Assembly: GCA_030652995.1 (NCBI GenBank)
Contig: JAUSAG010000018.1
Span: 1-64,000 of the forward strand
Length of the DNA stretch: 64,000 nt
Direction of reading: 5' to 3'
Origin: Methylotenera sp.
Lineage (GTDB): Bacteria > Pseudomonadota > Gammaproteobacteria > Burkholderiales > Methylophilaceae
Below the pieces are notes generated by a model that saw nothing but the letters and a program-made list of their open reading frames with translations, was not told the origin of the DNA and did not search any database. Below, in pieces: positions 38,255-45,642 of the stretch; the stretch's first letter is position 1, and every line of letters starts with the position of its first letter. The position numbers were made by a program, and so were the translations under genes.

Positions 38255-38482
38255 ATGAAAAAACTATACTACATTGATTTTCCACAAGAACACTTGGAAA
38301 ATCAAATGCACAGTTATCGTTGCGCATACTGCAAAGTTGAAACAACGACCATCAATGGCAATTTAGAAGGTCATCTTCCAACTTGTGAATATAGACTAAA
38401 GTTAGAGAATGCTGGATATGATGCCATCCCTAAAGACTCATCAACAATACTGGCATTGCACGACGCGGATGATTTTGACTGA
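38255..38482 (+). CDS. Small Cys-containing protein, possible zinc finger
   Basis: A 75-residue unknown. It has a CAYC pair (about 25-28) and a HLPTC cluster (about 40-44), spaced like a single small zinc-binding unit. GGAG at 38240-38243 sits well ahead of ATG 38255. No neighbour suggests a role. Confidence 0.6.
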   Translation: MKKLYYIDFPQEHLENQMHSYRCAYCKVETTTINGNLEGHLPTCEYRLKLENAGYDAIPKDSSTILALHDADDFD

Positions 38483-38564
38483 TCATTGACTCGGGCACTT
38501 TTTAGCGATCAACTTAGTCTATGCTTTTATGTATAGTGATTCTTTATAGATAACACGTTAAAAC

Positions 38565-38939
38565 ATGGACAAGCACACAACGCCTAAAAACTCGCATCTC
38601 GACAGCATTGTCGCTGATGCGCGCCGTCATAGCGCTGAACGTGACGCAAGTTATCGCGAGCAAGCGCTCAAACTCTATCCGTGGGTTTGTGGCCGATGCG
38701 CGCGTCAATTCTCTGGCATACGCTTACGTGAACTTACTGTTCACCACAAAGACCACAATCACGACAATAACCCGCCTGACGGTAGCAACTGGGAGTTACT
38801 ATGTTTGTACTGCCATGAAAACGAGCATGCGCGCATTTTGGACGAGTCGTTACGAAACAGAACTAACGGAGAGCCAACCAACGTAGCAAAACCCAACCCA
38901 TTTGCAAACTTAGCTACGATGTTAAAGCAGAAGAAATAA
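38565..38939 (+). CDS. HNH nuclease-like protein, YajD family
   Basis: A 124-residue protein resembling E. coli YajD. Two CxxC pairs (VCGRCARQF near 42 and CLYCHENEH near 82) frame an HNH core: LTVHHKDHNHDNNPPDGSNW followed by LLCLYCHENEH. YajD has been treated as a putative HNH nuclease with no established substrate. Complete, monocistronic. Confidence 0.88.
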   Translation: MDKHTTPKNSHLDSIVADARRHSAERDASYREQALKLYPWVCGRCARQFSGIRLRELTVHHKDHNHDNNPPDGSNWELLCLYCHENEHARILDESLRNRTNGEPTNVAKPNPFANLATMLKQKK

Positions 38940-39029
38940 CAGCTCATAAAGGTATGAGTGAAAGCTAATGCGGGCTTTAACACACTGCCCATTTATAACT
39001 TAGCACAAAGCCTCTCTGCCCTTAAAATG

Positions 39030-39314
39030 TTACAACACATCATACTCACGTGACTCATAAGCCTCGCGGAATCTAGCATTTATCGCATCCATATCATCAT
39101 CATGATCGTCAACTGCAGCTGTGCGAGGTGCAGTTGCTTTAGTTGCGCTTTTTATTGGTGCGTCTGTATTTAATAACCACTTTTCAAACGGTGCCGAATC
39201 GAGTCCTTCTGGGACGTACCATAGCTTTAATTCTGCATTCCATCGAGCACCCAATGCTTTGGCTTGGTCTTTTTCATTGAACGGCACTTTAAGGTTAACG
39301 TTACTGGTATTCAT
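39030..39314 (-). CDS. DUF5710-domain protein
   Basis: A 94-residue protein, start ATG 39314 (MNTSNVNLKVP), with GGGTG as a possible ribosome site. VPFNEKDQAKALGARWNAEL followed by KLWYVP matches the DUF5710 motif found in primase/helicase-like proteins that often ride on plasmids and phages. Residues about 45-94 are acidic and low-complexity (DDHDDDMDA). Function unknown; the domain could bind nucleic acid. Confidence 0.75.
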   Translation of the reverse strand: MNTSNVNLKVPFNEKDQAKALGARWNAELKLWYVPEGLDSAPFEKWLLNTDAPIKSATKATAPRTAAVDDHDDDMDAINARFREAYESREYDVL

Positions 39315-39373
39315 AATCACCCCGATATTTTGTACTAACTGTATGGTTGCATATTAATCATTGAGAGATTTAA

Positions 39374-39492
39374 CCCAGATTTTCTATTAGGACTTGGAAT
39401 GATAACGCCGCCCATTTTGATGGATTTTTGTACAAATTTTATGAGCAAGTTGACATTCAAGTAGAGAAAATCGACTAATGGAAAATCTGGGT
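39374..39492. mobile_element. MITE candidate with inverted ends and TTAA flanks
   Basis: A 119-bp non-coding segment bounded by near-perfect inverted repeats of about 19 bp (left CCCAGATTTTCTATTAG, right CTAATGGAAAATCTGGGT). TTAA stands on both sides (39370-39373 and 39493-39496), as a target-site duplication would. No open frame inside. This fits a miniature inverted-repeat transposable element, mobilised in trans by a transposase not seen here. Confidence 0.6.
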
Positions 39493-39549
39493 TTAACCAG
39501 CTAAACTCACTTTAATAAGCCTATACACCCTGAATAGTCTAGGTGATAG

Positions 39550-39810
39550 TCAATCGGCCGCAACCTTATCCTGACCAACATCACGTAACATAACGCCATA
39601 AAGCGCCTCTACCTTATCTCTCGCCCACGGTGTCTTTCGTAGAAACTTCAAACTTGAGGCAACGCTTGGGTCATGGGTGAAGCAACGTATCACAATACGC
39701 TCAGACAAACCTACCCAGCCATAGTGAGCTACAAGCTCCTTAACCAAGGTCTCAAGCGTAATGCCATGCAATGGGTTGTTAGGTTGCTTTGGAGGGGCAG
39801 ACGACGGCAT
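39550..39810 (-). CDS. VF530 family DNA-binding protein
   Basis: An 86-residue protein with [20 protein letters not shown] (about 12-31) and [20 protein letters not shown] (about 44-63), matching the VF530 (DUF2132) family of small proteins thought to bind DNA. It has a natural length for the family. Monocistronic; role unproven. Confidence 0.88.
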   Translation of the reverse strand: MPSSAPPKQPNNPLHGITLETLVKELVAHYGWVGLSERIVIRCFTHDPSVASSLKFLRKTPWARDKVEALYGVMLRDVGQDKVAAD

Positions 39811-39905
39811 AGGCGTTTATCTTCCTAAGATTGAAGTGCCGTAAATTAAGCTGTAATTACAATACATTGATTGCCATGCTGCAAACAATGTACGCGCTAG
39901 CAAAT

Positions 39906-40163
39906 TTACTGCAATGGTTTTACAGCGGCTTTTCTACCTGGCGCAGCAGGTGGAATCGTCCCGGCAATCCGGCACAATAAACCTTCAACAGGCTGTCCAT
40001 TGATAAACTTAGTCACACTGCAACTAGAAATCTCACCACGCTCAGAAAGGCTAATTAAAGTTGAACGTACAGTAGAAATTTCCAAGCCCATGCCTGCGGC
40101 TATCTCCCAGTCAGCTTGCTGCCCGTGTTTCTTCAAATATTGTAAAACTTGGGTCGAATACAT
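39906..40163 (-). CDS. Small winged-helix-like protein
   Basis: An 85-residue protein from ATG 40163, overlapping the upstream gene's TGA (TGATG), so translationally coupled. Residues about 4-50 (VLQYLKKHGQQADWEIAAGM, VRSTLISLSERGEI) have the spacing of a winged helix-turn-helix DNA-binding domain. The C-terminal tail is basic. Probably works with the DUF2934 protein, but no target is known. Confidence 0.6.
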   Translation of the reverse strand: MYSTQVLQYLKKHGQQADWEIAAGMGLEISTVRSTLISLSERGEISSCSVTKFINGQPVEGLLCRIAGTIPPAAPGRKAAVKPLQ

Positions 40164-40396
40164 CACGATTTTAATGCATCAATCTGAGCTTCTGCTTCAG
40201 CCCAGAATGCATGCGGGTCACCTACAAACCCATTATGCTCAGCAATATAGTAAGCCGTTTTCTGTATTATTTCGTAACGTTCCTGATTACTTAAAATAGG
40301 CGTCACTTTCTTTGCACGCGGTTTAGGCGCAGCCTTCTCAACGCTAGTATCTGAGGCCGCAGCCTTTTTCACTACAGGTTTTTTAGTTTGAGTCAT
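40163..40396 (-). CDS. DUF2934 family protein
   Basis: A 77-residue protein with a basic, alanine- and proline-rich N-terminal half (KPVVKKAAASDTSVEKAAPK) and the DUF2934 core: YEIIQKTAYYIAEHNGF followed by PHAFWAEAEAQIDALK. DUF2934 proteins are small, of unknown function. First of a two-gene leftward operon. This is the last gene before the tRNA-derived repeat that opens the accessory region. Confidence 0.78.
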   Translation of the reverse strand: MTQTKKPVVKKAAASDTSVEKAAPKPRAKKVTPILSNQERYEIIQKTAYYIAEHNGFVGDPHAFWAEAEAQIDALKS

Positions 40397-40470
40397 GATG
40401 AATCCTTGTCATTATTAGTTACTAATGAAAGCGACTTGCATGTACAAAGCCATGCAATTCGCCTCTGTAT

Positions 40471-40750
40471 TGGCGGCCCCTCTGCGAGTCGAACACTGTA
40501 CCAACGGATTATAAGTGATAGTGAGCGCTCACTATCGACACTGTAAGTTCAAGAAAAAACGGTGTTTTTTAGTAACCGAGCATTATACTCCAAAAACTGC
40601 ACCTATACCGAAACTTGATTCACAAATTATGTGAAATCTTCCTCTAAAAAGCAAAATGAATCAATTAGTTGGAAAATTTAAATCCGACTGAACCCAGAAA
40701 CTAGTTTGGAAATTTGCATTAAAAAAATCACATATTTTGAGATATATGAC
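40471..40750 (-). repeat. tRNA-Ile(CAU)-like 3' remnant and att arm, copy A
   Basis: Reading leftward, 40471-40515 matches the anticodon loop to acceptor end of a tRNA-Ile2(CAU)-like gene (CTTATAATCCGTTGGT, then GTTCGACTCGCAGAGGGGCC). It lacks the 5' half, so it is not a functional tRNA. From 40516 to about 40750 the sequence is a diverged direct repeat of 44356-44591. This is what remains of an integration at a tRNA 3' end. No terminator is seen just left of it. The 454-bp gap 40397-40850 holds nothing else recognisable. Confidence 0.75.
40517..40536. promoter_or_regulatory. Perfect 20-bp palindrome beside att copy A
   Basis: GATAGTGAGC/GCTCACTATC is a perfect palindrome starting two bases from the tRNA-derived segment. 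The counterpart in copy B (about 44357-44376) is a decayed version, GGTGAGCGCTTACTATC. The position suggests a recombinase or excisionase binding site. Confidence 0.5.
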
Positions 40751-40850
40751 GCGCTACACACGGATATTGAACTAAAAAATACCAATTAATTGTCTTTTTT
40801 GAGTATCATTCACCTACATTGCGTATTCCACGCAAAGTGGACTGAGCTAG

Positions 40851-41336
40851 TCATGTAACAAGTGATAGATACATGGTCATTGGGTTGTCGCGGCAGGAAG
40901 CTAAGCCGTAATGCTTATAGAATGACTGAGCGTCATCTCCTTTTGCGTCGACTACCAACGCATAGGCGGCCACATGTTTTTTTGCTTCTAAACATCGCTC
41001 AACTGCGCACCCCAAGAGAAGCTTCCCTAGTCCTAGACCACGATGAGATGAATGCACAGCCAATCGCCCTAGACGAAAGCACGGCACCGGATAACGCGGC
41101 AATTTTTGTTGAGTACGCTCATCCATTTGGACAACATCGATTTGCGCAGCACTCAAACTGTAGTAACCCAGTATTGTTTTTGGCATTTCCGTGTCAATCA
41201 AAACCCTTACTACGGAAATACCCTTCTTGCTTTGTTGGACAGCGAATCGGTGAAGATACTCATCCAACTCAGCTACACCAGATTTAAAGGATTGGCGATC
41301 ATGGCGGGCTGAATCGAGGAATTGCTCCTCAAGCAC
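40851..41336 (-). CDS. GNAT-fold toxin of a GNAT/DUF1778 toxin-antitoxin pair
   Basis: A 161-residue acetyltransferase-like protein. Start GTG 41336 overlaps the antitoxin's stop (GTGCTTGA); a longer frame to 41381 would overlap the antitoxin gene further. The acetyl-CoA loop region is CFRLGRLAVHSSHRGLGLGK (about 92-111), with RGLGLGK matching the Q/RxxGxG/A motif. TacT/AtaT-type toxins acetylate aminoacyl-tRNA; by family and by the adjacent DUF1778 gene this is a likely type II pair. No disruption seen. Confidence 0.88.
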   Translation of the reverse strand: MLEEQFLDSARHDRQSFKSGVAELDEYLHRFAVQQSKKGISVVRVLIDTEMPKTILGYYSLSAAQIDVVQMDERTQQKLPRYPVPCFRLGRLAVHSSHRGLGLGKLLLGCAVERCLEAKKHVAAYALVVDAKGDDAQSFYKHYGLASCRDNPMTMYLSLVT

Positions 41337-41598
41337 GTTTAACCTCACGCGCAGCATGAATTGCATTTTGCAAAGCTGCATTTGGCGTGAATGCGCTATT
41401 GAGCGCCGTTGTGAACGCCTGAAAATCCTGCGCTGTCATCGTAATGCGAGATTCCCGATCTAACAGTTCGCGCGCTTTTTCTTTTGCTGCCGTACGCACG
41501 AATGCAGCCATCGTGGTACCAACCAAGGCCGCAGCGCGAGAAACAACATCCTTTTCCTCTACATCCATTTTTAAATCAAATCGAGCAACAGCAGACAT
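41329..41598 (-). CDS. DUF1778-family antitoxin
   Basis: An 89-residue protein, N-terminal ribbon-helix-helix-like fold: ARFDLKMDVEEKDVVSRAAA and AAFVRTAAKEKARELLDR, the usual DUF1778 arrangement for DNA binding with a C-terminal neutralising tail. It overlaps the toxin start by 8 bp. AAGGAGG lies ahead of ATG 41598, so it is efficiently translated, as expected for an antitoxin. Confidence 0.88.
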   Translation of the reverse strand: MSAVARFDLKMDVEEKDVVSRAAALVGTTMAAFVRTAAKEKARELLDRESRITMTAQDFQAFTTALNSAFTPNAALQNAIHAAREVKRA

Positions 41599-41684
41599 GT
41601 TAGCCTCCTTTTAGATACGGTAAAATTACGTATACGGTAATATACCGTATAAATTTTAAGTTGGCAAGTTAACGATCGATAGCA

Positions 41685-42020
41685 CTAAATCCGATACAAA
41701 GTAGACCTAGAAACACCCATCGTTTTAGCAATGTCACCCACTGACAATGACTTGTCGGCCATCATAGCTTTAGCTTGGGCGCGTTGCTTATCATCCAGCA
41801 CAGCTTTGCGCCCGCCTACCCTGCCCCGCGCTCTGGCAGCCGTTAAACCTGCTTGTGTACGTTCTTGTATTAGGTTGCGTTCGAACTCGGCCAATGCACC
41901 AAAGACATGAAACATCAATATTTTCAGTAACGGAAACAAACGCCACGCCTAACGCTTCCAAGTTTTTAACGATGGTAATTAAATCCTGTAGACTACGCCC
42001 AAGACGATCAAGACGCCAGA
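41685..42020 (-). pseudogene. Serine recombinase (resolvase/invertase) remnant
   Basis: The 3' part is a clean frame: FHVFGALAEFERNLIQERTQ, GLTAARARGRVGGRKAVLDD and a C-terminal helix-turn-helix (KSLSVGDIAKTMGVSRSTLY), as in Pin/Hin/Tn3-type serine recombinases. The 5' part lies in another frame: VWRLDRLGRSLQDLITIVKN then LEALGVAFVSVTENID. Between them the residues usually following SVTENID (roughly nine) are missing and the frame shifts. The N-terminus with the catalytic serine is gone, and the sequence stops at the IS200/IS605 end at 42021. Confidence 0.87.
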
Positions 42021-42060
42021 CGGAATTCGGCTAAGAGGGGGAATGCGCGGGCAAATGTTC
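42021..42060 (+). repeat. IS200/IS605-like right end, copy 2
   Basis: Matches 185-224 at 38 of 40 bases (CGGAATTCGGCTA, GCGCGGGCAAAT). Here it is not preceded by a transposase gene; its left neighbour is the broken serine recombinase. It is therefore an isolated end, left after a deletion or partial insertion. The rest of 42061-42316 holds no gene and a terminator. Confidence 0.7.
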
Positions 42061-42202
42061 AATATTTCTATCATTTAAATATCTCTCAATATGTAAATTC
42101 TTGTAAAGAATTAATTTTTACATTCAAAACAATATTATAGCAATATCATTCATCCCCATAAGAGGAGCAATCTTAATTCATTTAAAAGTAACCTCCTTAA
42201 AA

Positions 42203-42230
42203 ATAAAAAACCCGCAGCTACGCGGGTTAT
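42203..42230 (-). terminator. Terminator after mipA
   Basis: Stem AACCCGC/GCGGGTT with loop AGCTAC and, on the minus strand, a T-rich tail. It lies about 90 bp past the stop of the gene at 42317-43108 and ends its leftward transcript. Confidence 0.75.
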
Positions 42231-42316
42231 GAGGTGTTTTGCAACACACTGCTTAATGTAATTTGCGGCTCAGTGAGTCGAATAGAGCACCAACTAAAAC
42301 TATGGCTTCGCGCTCT

Positions 42317-43108
42317 TTAGAATGAGATAGAGTATCCAAGATAAACGAATGGCTGCATGCGTGTTTCAACAATTGGGCTATTGGCTTGTTCATCACTTAA
42401 TCTTGTAACCGATGTGCCAAATAGCACGAAGCTATCGTTGTCTACAGCATATGACCCATTCACACCCACTTTAAATTCAGTACCAGATCCTGCGGAATAA
42501 GCAGGGCGAGATGGTGAAGTTTCGTTTGCGCCTACGCCAAAGTAATAGTCATTAAATTTACGATTGTTCCACGTCACTCCTATACTGCCGTTTAATTTGA
42601 AGGTGTTACCGCGAATCAGATTTTTGATATATTGCAACTCAACAGTTTGCCCATGACTTGCACCGCCAACGTCAAATCCCCACTGTGCATTGAACGTGCC
42701 GTAATCAGTTTGCCACCGAACTGTTGGTCCTAAATCAAGGGTAAAGTCACGGTCATTCATGCCGCGTGTTAACTTGCCGTCATCCGCATCCCATCCAAAA
42801 CGAGCTTGCGTAGCGACACCAAACCTTAGACGTTTATCATCTGAATCTAGTAACCAAACTCCGGCTTGCAATGCGTTGATGTAAAAGCGGTCACCATAAT
42901 TAGCATTAATGATGGGTAGTACTAATACTCTAAACTCATCTGAACCAGATGTTTTAGGTAACACCCCAATACCAATTCCATACAGATTCTTACTACGAGG
43001 AATTGGTGTTTCAGTATCCCTATCAATTTTATCGTTAGCGTAAACTGGCGATACAAGAGTAAAGATTGTGAATAAGCTCACTACACTAAAAATTACAGTA
43101 TTTTTCAT
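42317..43108 (-). CDS. MipA/OmpV-family outer membrane protein
   Basis: A 263-residue secreted protein with signal peptide (IFSVVSLFTIFTLVSPVYA) and beta-strand-rich body ending in aromatic LGYSISF, typical of outer-membrane barrels. The segments YGIGIGVLPKTSG, RDFTLDLGPTVRWQTDYG and GANETSPSRPAYSAGSGTEF agree with MipA/OmpV, a family linked to MltA-PBP interaction and to outer membrane porin-like roles. Lies alone in the tRNA-flanked segment; probably cargo carried by the integrated element. Confidence 0.85.
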   Translation of the reverse strand: MKNTVIFSVVSLFTIFTLVSPVYANDKIDRDTETPIPRSKNLYGIGIGVLPKTSGSDEFRVLVLPIINANYGDRFYINALQAGVWLLDSDDKRLRFGVATQARFGWDADDGKLTRGMNDRDFTLDLGPTVRWQTDYGTFNAQWGFDVGGASHGQTVELQYIKNLIRGNTFKLNGSIGVTWNNRKFNDYYFGVGANETSPSRPAYSAGSGTEFKVGVNGSYAVDNDSFVLFGTSVTRLSDEQANSPIVETRMQPFVYLGYSISF

Positions 43109-43338
43109 AAATTACTTTTTAATTTACTCTGATGATCTGGTTGGGTTATGAACTGAGACTTTTAAAGCCAAAGATAGCTCTCAGTATTTAAAGTCTTAGT
43201 AAAAATTGATGATTATTTTATTGAAGCCTGATAGCGCACAAGCTATTACGGTATAAAAAGAAACACAGTTCTAGCAATTGATATTCAACGTAAGAAATAC
43301 TAACACGCAAAAATTAAACATAGTAAATAAAGATTTGA

Positions 43339-43500
43339 TGCGTGTTAGTGGTTAGGCTAAGTAATGCTTATTGGGTAAGACGAAAGTTGAAATTAAGATT
43401 CCCAATAGCAGTCACTCATGAACCGTCACTTTCGACCAATGCGAAAATTCACCAATTTTCAACAGGTGGCAGAAAAATCCCCTAAGCTGTCTGTCAGCTA
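43339..43500. repeat. Diverged 160-bp repeat, copy 1 (partner at 62129)
   Basis: Aligns over about 160 bp with 62129-62291. The best block is GGCTAAGTAATGCTTATTGGGTAAG, shared with few changes; later GTCACTTTCGACC and ATCCCCT..CTGTCAGC also match in order and spacing. It abuts the stop of the EAL fragment. Most of 43109-43504 is otherwise empty. Confidence 0.6.
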
Positions 43501-43504
43501 AATA

Positions 43505-44160
43505 TCAATTTTTATTCAGCAAAACCTCAAACTCATCGATCGGCACTGGTTTGCTAAACAAATAGCCTTGATAATGCGTACATCCGTTATCTAACAGGTA
43601 TTGTCTTTGTTCTGCTGTTTCAACCCCCTCAGCAATCACGTTAAAACCTAAACTGTTCGCCATGTTAATAATAGTCTGTACAATTGCTTTGTCACCATCG
43701 TCATCCACCAAATCACGCACAAACGACTGGTCAATCTTCAGTTGGTCTAGCGGTAGCTTTTTAAGGTACTGTAGTGATGAATAGCCTGTACCAAAATCAT
43801 CAAGAGAGCACTTAATACCAAGTATTTTTAATGCAATCATGGTGATAATGATGTGATTGATATTCTCTACGATGATACTTTCTGTCAGCTCAAGCTTGAG
43901 TAAGCATGGATTGATAACATGGTTTTGAATAGTCGCCCGCACTTGCCTTACAAAATCTGGCTGATTGAATTGCTTGGCACTGACGTTGACCGAAAGGGTG
44001 ATCTCACGAGTCATGGGGTTTTGCTCCCAAGCTTTAAGCTGCGCACAAGCGGCTTCTAGTACCCATTGCCCAATATACGGCATTTTATCAAGAAGCTTTA
44101 ATTCGCGATTGACTTCTATGTGCTGCAAGTACTCATCGGCGTTGCAAAACTGACCGGCTG
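43505..44160 (-). pseudogene. EAL domain protein, N-terminally truncated
   Basis: Encodes the C-terminal three quarters of an EAL (c-di-GMP phosphodiesterase) domain: IGQWVLEAACAQLKAWEQNP, LELTESIIVENI, CSLDDFGTGYSSLQYLKKLP, LKIDQSFVRDL and VIAEGVETAEQ are all in frame. The EAL motif itself and the first strand are missing. The in-frame sequence runs back from the ATG at 44128 to NADEYLQHIE near 44140 and then meets a run of 12 C bases at 44163-44174. Without the first acidic metal ligand it should not be a functional phosphodiesterase. Confidence 0.85.
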
Positions 44161-44275
44161 GTCCCCCCCCCCCCTTTGCAGAAGGTCACCCCTAATTGAC
44201 GAAGGTCACAAAAGGGCCAAACTTTTCCCCACGACATCTTGATTGGCTTACCCTAAAGCCGACCGTCAAAATGCA
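44161..44275. other. Rearrangement junction with 12-C run
   Basis: Twelve consecutive C residues (44163-44174) sit at the point where the EAL gene breaks off. Next come two copies of GAAGGTCAC (44183-44191 and 44201-44209), then GGGCCAAACTTTTCCCC. These short repeats resemble the multiple terminal repeats of some insertion sequences, but I cannot name one. The stretch holds no gene. Confidence 0.4.
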
Positions 44276-44307
44276 AAAAAAGACTCAGATTTCTCCGAGT
44301 CTTTTTA
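44276..44307 (-). terminator. Terminator just behind the tRNA remnant, copy B
   Basis: Stem AAAAAGACTC/GAGTCTTTTT with short loop, directly left of the tRNA 3' remnant at 44311. This is the layout of a tRNA gene (reading leftward) followed by its own terminator; the upstream half of that tRNA is now missing. Works in both directions. Confidence 0.85.
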
Positions 44308-44310
44308 TTT

Positions 44311-44591
44311 TGGTGGCCCCTCTGTGAGTCGAACACAGTACCAACGGATTATGAGTACAGGTGAGCGCTTACTATCGCCTCTCAAAACCGAAGAATTGTA
44401 AGGGTTTTTGTTCGTGACATTGTACCACTCTCTCGAAACTGAACCTATACCGAAACTTGATTCCAAAATAAGTGAAAAATTCTTTTAAAAAGCAAAACGA
44501 ATCAATTAGTTGGATGACCTAAATCCGATCGAAACCCGAGCCTTGGTTGAGAAGTAACATTTTCAAAAATCACATATGTTGAGATATGTGA
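44311..44591 (-). repeat. tRNA-Ile(CAU)-like 3' remnant and att arm, copy B
   Basis: Reading leftward from about 44355: CTCATAATCCGTTGGTACTG, then GTTCGACTCACAGAGGGGCC and ACCA-like end. This is a clean 3' half of a tRNA-Ile2(CAU) with CAT in the loop and intact acceptor end. Its 5' half is absent. The following 230 bp are a diverged direct repeat of copy A (40516-40750), down to the shared CTGAACCTATACCGAAACTTG-like block. The repeat reaches into the stop of the HNH gene, TATGTGATTTT, in both copies. Confidence 0.8.
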
Positions 44592-44932
44592 TGGCTAGGA
44601 ATTAAAACTGAGTTCCACCTTCCTTTGCCTACCCGACTGCTTACGTACAGTTTGTATGAAATTGGGTCTTTTGGTTTTTTACACTTATGGCGCTTCTGAT
44701 TACAAAAATGACATGCAGCGACAATGTTACTTTCAAGATCTTTGCCACCATCTTGCTTGGCTAATAGGTGCTCAGCTGTACATTTGAATAGCGCTGCGCC
44801 TTTGGTAGTAATTTTAAATTTCTTTGCAAATGCCTCAGGGTTATCTAGCCACATAGGCAATTCACAATAGATGCATCGACCTTGTTGAAGATTGAAAGCT
44901 TTGAGACGGGATTTGATTAAGGTTGTCGACAT
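44570..44932 (-). CDS. HNH endonuclease-like protein
   Basis: A 120-residue protein. Start ATG 44932 (MSTTLIKSRLKAFNL) is preferred because GGAG is nine bases upstream. CIYCELP (about 20-26), CTAEHLLAKQDGGKD (about 54-68) and AACHFCNQKRHK (about 76-87) supply two CxxC pairs and the H...N...H core, as in McrA/HNH proteins. HNH genes commonly sit beside packaging or att ends of prophages and satellites. The 3' end lies within the att-arm repeat. Confidence 0.85.
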   Translation of the reverse strand: MSTTLIKSRLKAFNLQQGRCIYCELPMWLDNPEAFAKKFKITTKGAALFKCTAEHLLAKQDGGKDLESNIVAACHFCNQKRHKCKKPKDPISYKLYVSSRVGKGRWNSVLIPSHHISQHM

Positions 44933-45147
44933 AGCGAGCTCCAATAAATTTAGGGAACCCCACTAGCCATTCAATGGTCTAACTGGGAACCAGTCGAGTC
45001 ACTCTAACTGGCACAACAGTACGCCAACAATAGGTCGCACTGGGTAAGATAATATTGAAGCAAGCTAAATATTGCAAGCTCTTTTGGGATTATGAAATCA
45101 CTTAGTAGCTAAGTTGCTATTCAGAAACCATTCCGAATAGTTAAAAT

Positions 45148-45176
45148 AATAAAAAGGGCACGCTTTCACGCACCCT
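45148..45176 (-). terminator. Terminator after gene 45314-45610
   Basis: Stem GGGCACGC/GCGTGCCC-type (GGGTGCG..CGTGCCC on the minus strand), followed on that strand by TTTTTATT. It is 140 bp beyond the stop of the small gene. The rest of 44945-45313 shows no other signal. Confidence 0.7.
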
Positions 45177-45313
45177 CCCGAACCCACCATAAAAGGTCAA
45201 TAAAATGGCAGTTCTAAAACTTTTTAATTGCTGTACCACCTCAACAAAGCTCTTAAAGCTGTTCCATCGGCGACAAAAAATGAGGTTTGATCGCCAGGAC
45301 AAATTTTCGAGTC

Positions 45314-45610
45314 TCACTGTTGAAATCTTGCACCTTTTACTTGGTCCAGAGATAACTCTACACCTGGAATATTAGGTGAATCACATTTTTCAAGAACAAT
45401 TTTAGTTTGTTGTGCCGTGAAATGTTTAGTCAATTTGTCAGTTTCACCGAGAACAATTCCAAATTGACGACCATGCCTACCACCAATTCCAAACAAATGT
45501 GCTTTAGTGCGTGTCGGTTCATTAAATCGAAATAACTTTAGTTCATCAGACAGATTATTATGTATAACATTTAATGCATCATTTGCTGCGTATTTAAGTT
45601 TTGTGGCCAT
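45314..45610 (-). CDS. Hypothetical protein, element cargo
   Basis: A 98-residue soluble protein with no family I recognise. Mixed charge; segments KAHLFGIGGRHGRQFGIVLG and LTKHFTAQQTKIVLEKCDSP are its most ordered-looking parts. GGAG lies seven bases before ATG 45610, and the terminator at 45148 closes the unit. It lies just downstream of the XRE-like regulator gene, so the two may be co-transcribed. Confidence 0.6.
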   Translation of the reverse strand: MATKLKYAANDALNVIHNNLSDELKLFRFNEPTRTKAHLFGIGGRHGRQFGIVLGETDKLTKHFTAQQTKIVLEKCDSPNIPGVELSLDQVKGARFQQ

Positions 45611-45642
45611 AATTTTCTCCGCTTTATTGTTAATTTTATTAC

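Noticed and set aside
40471-40515. Functional tRNA gene at copy A (and at 44311-44355)
   Set aside because: Only the 3' half is present; D arm and 5' acceptor strand are missing in both, so neither can fold as a complete tRNA.
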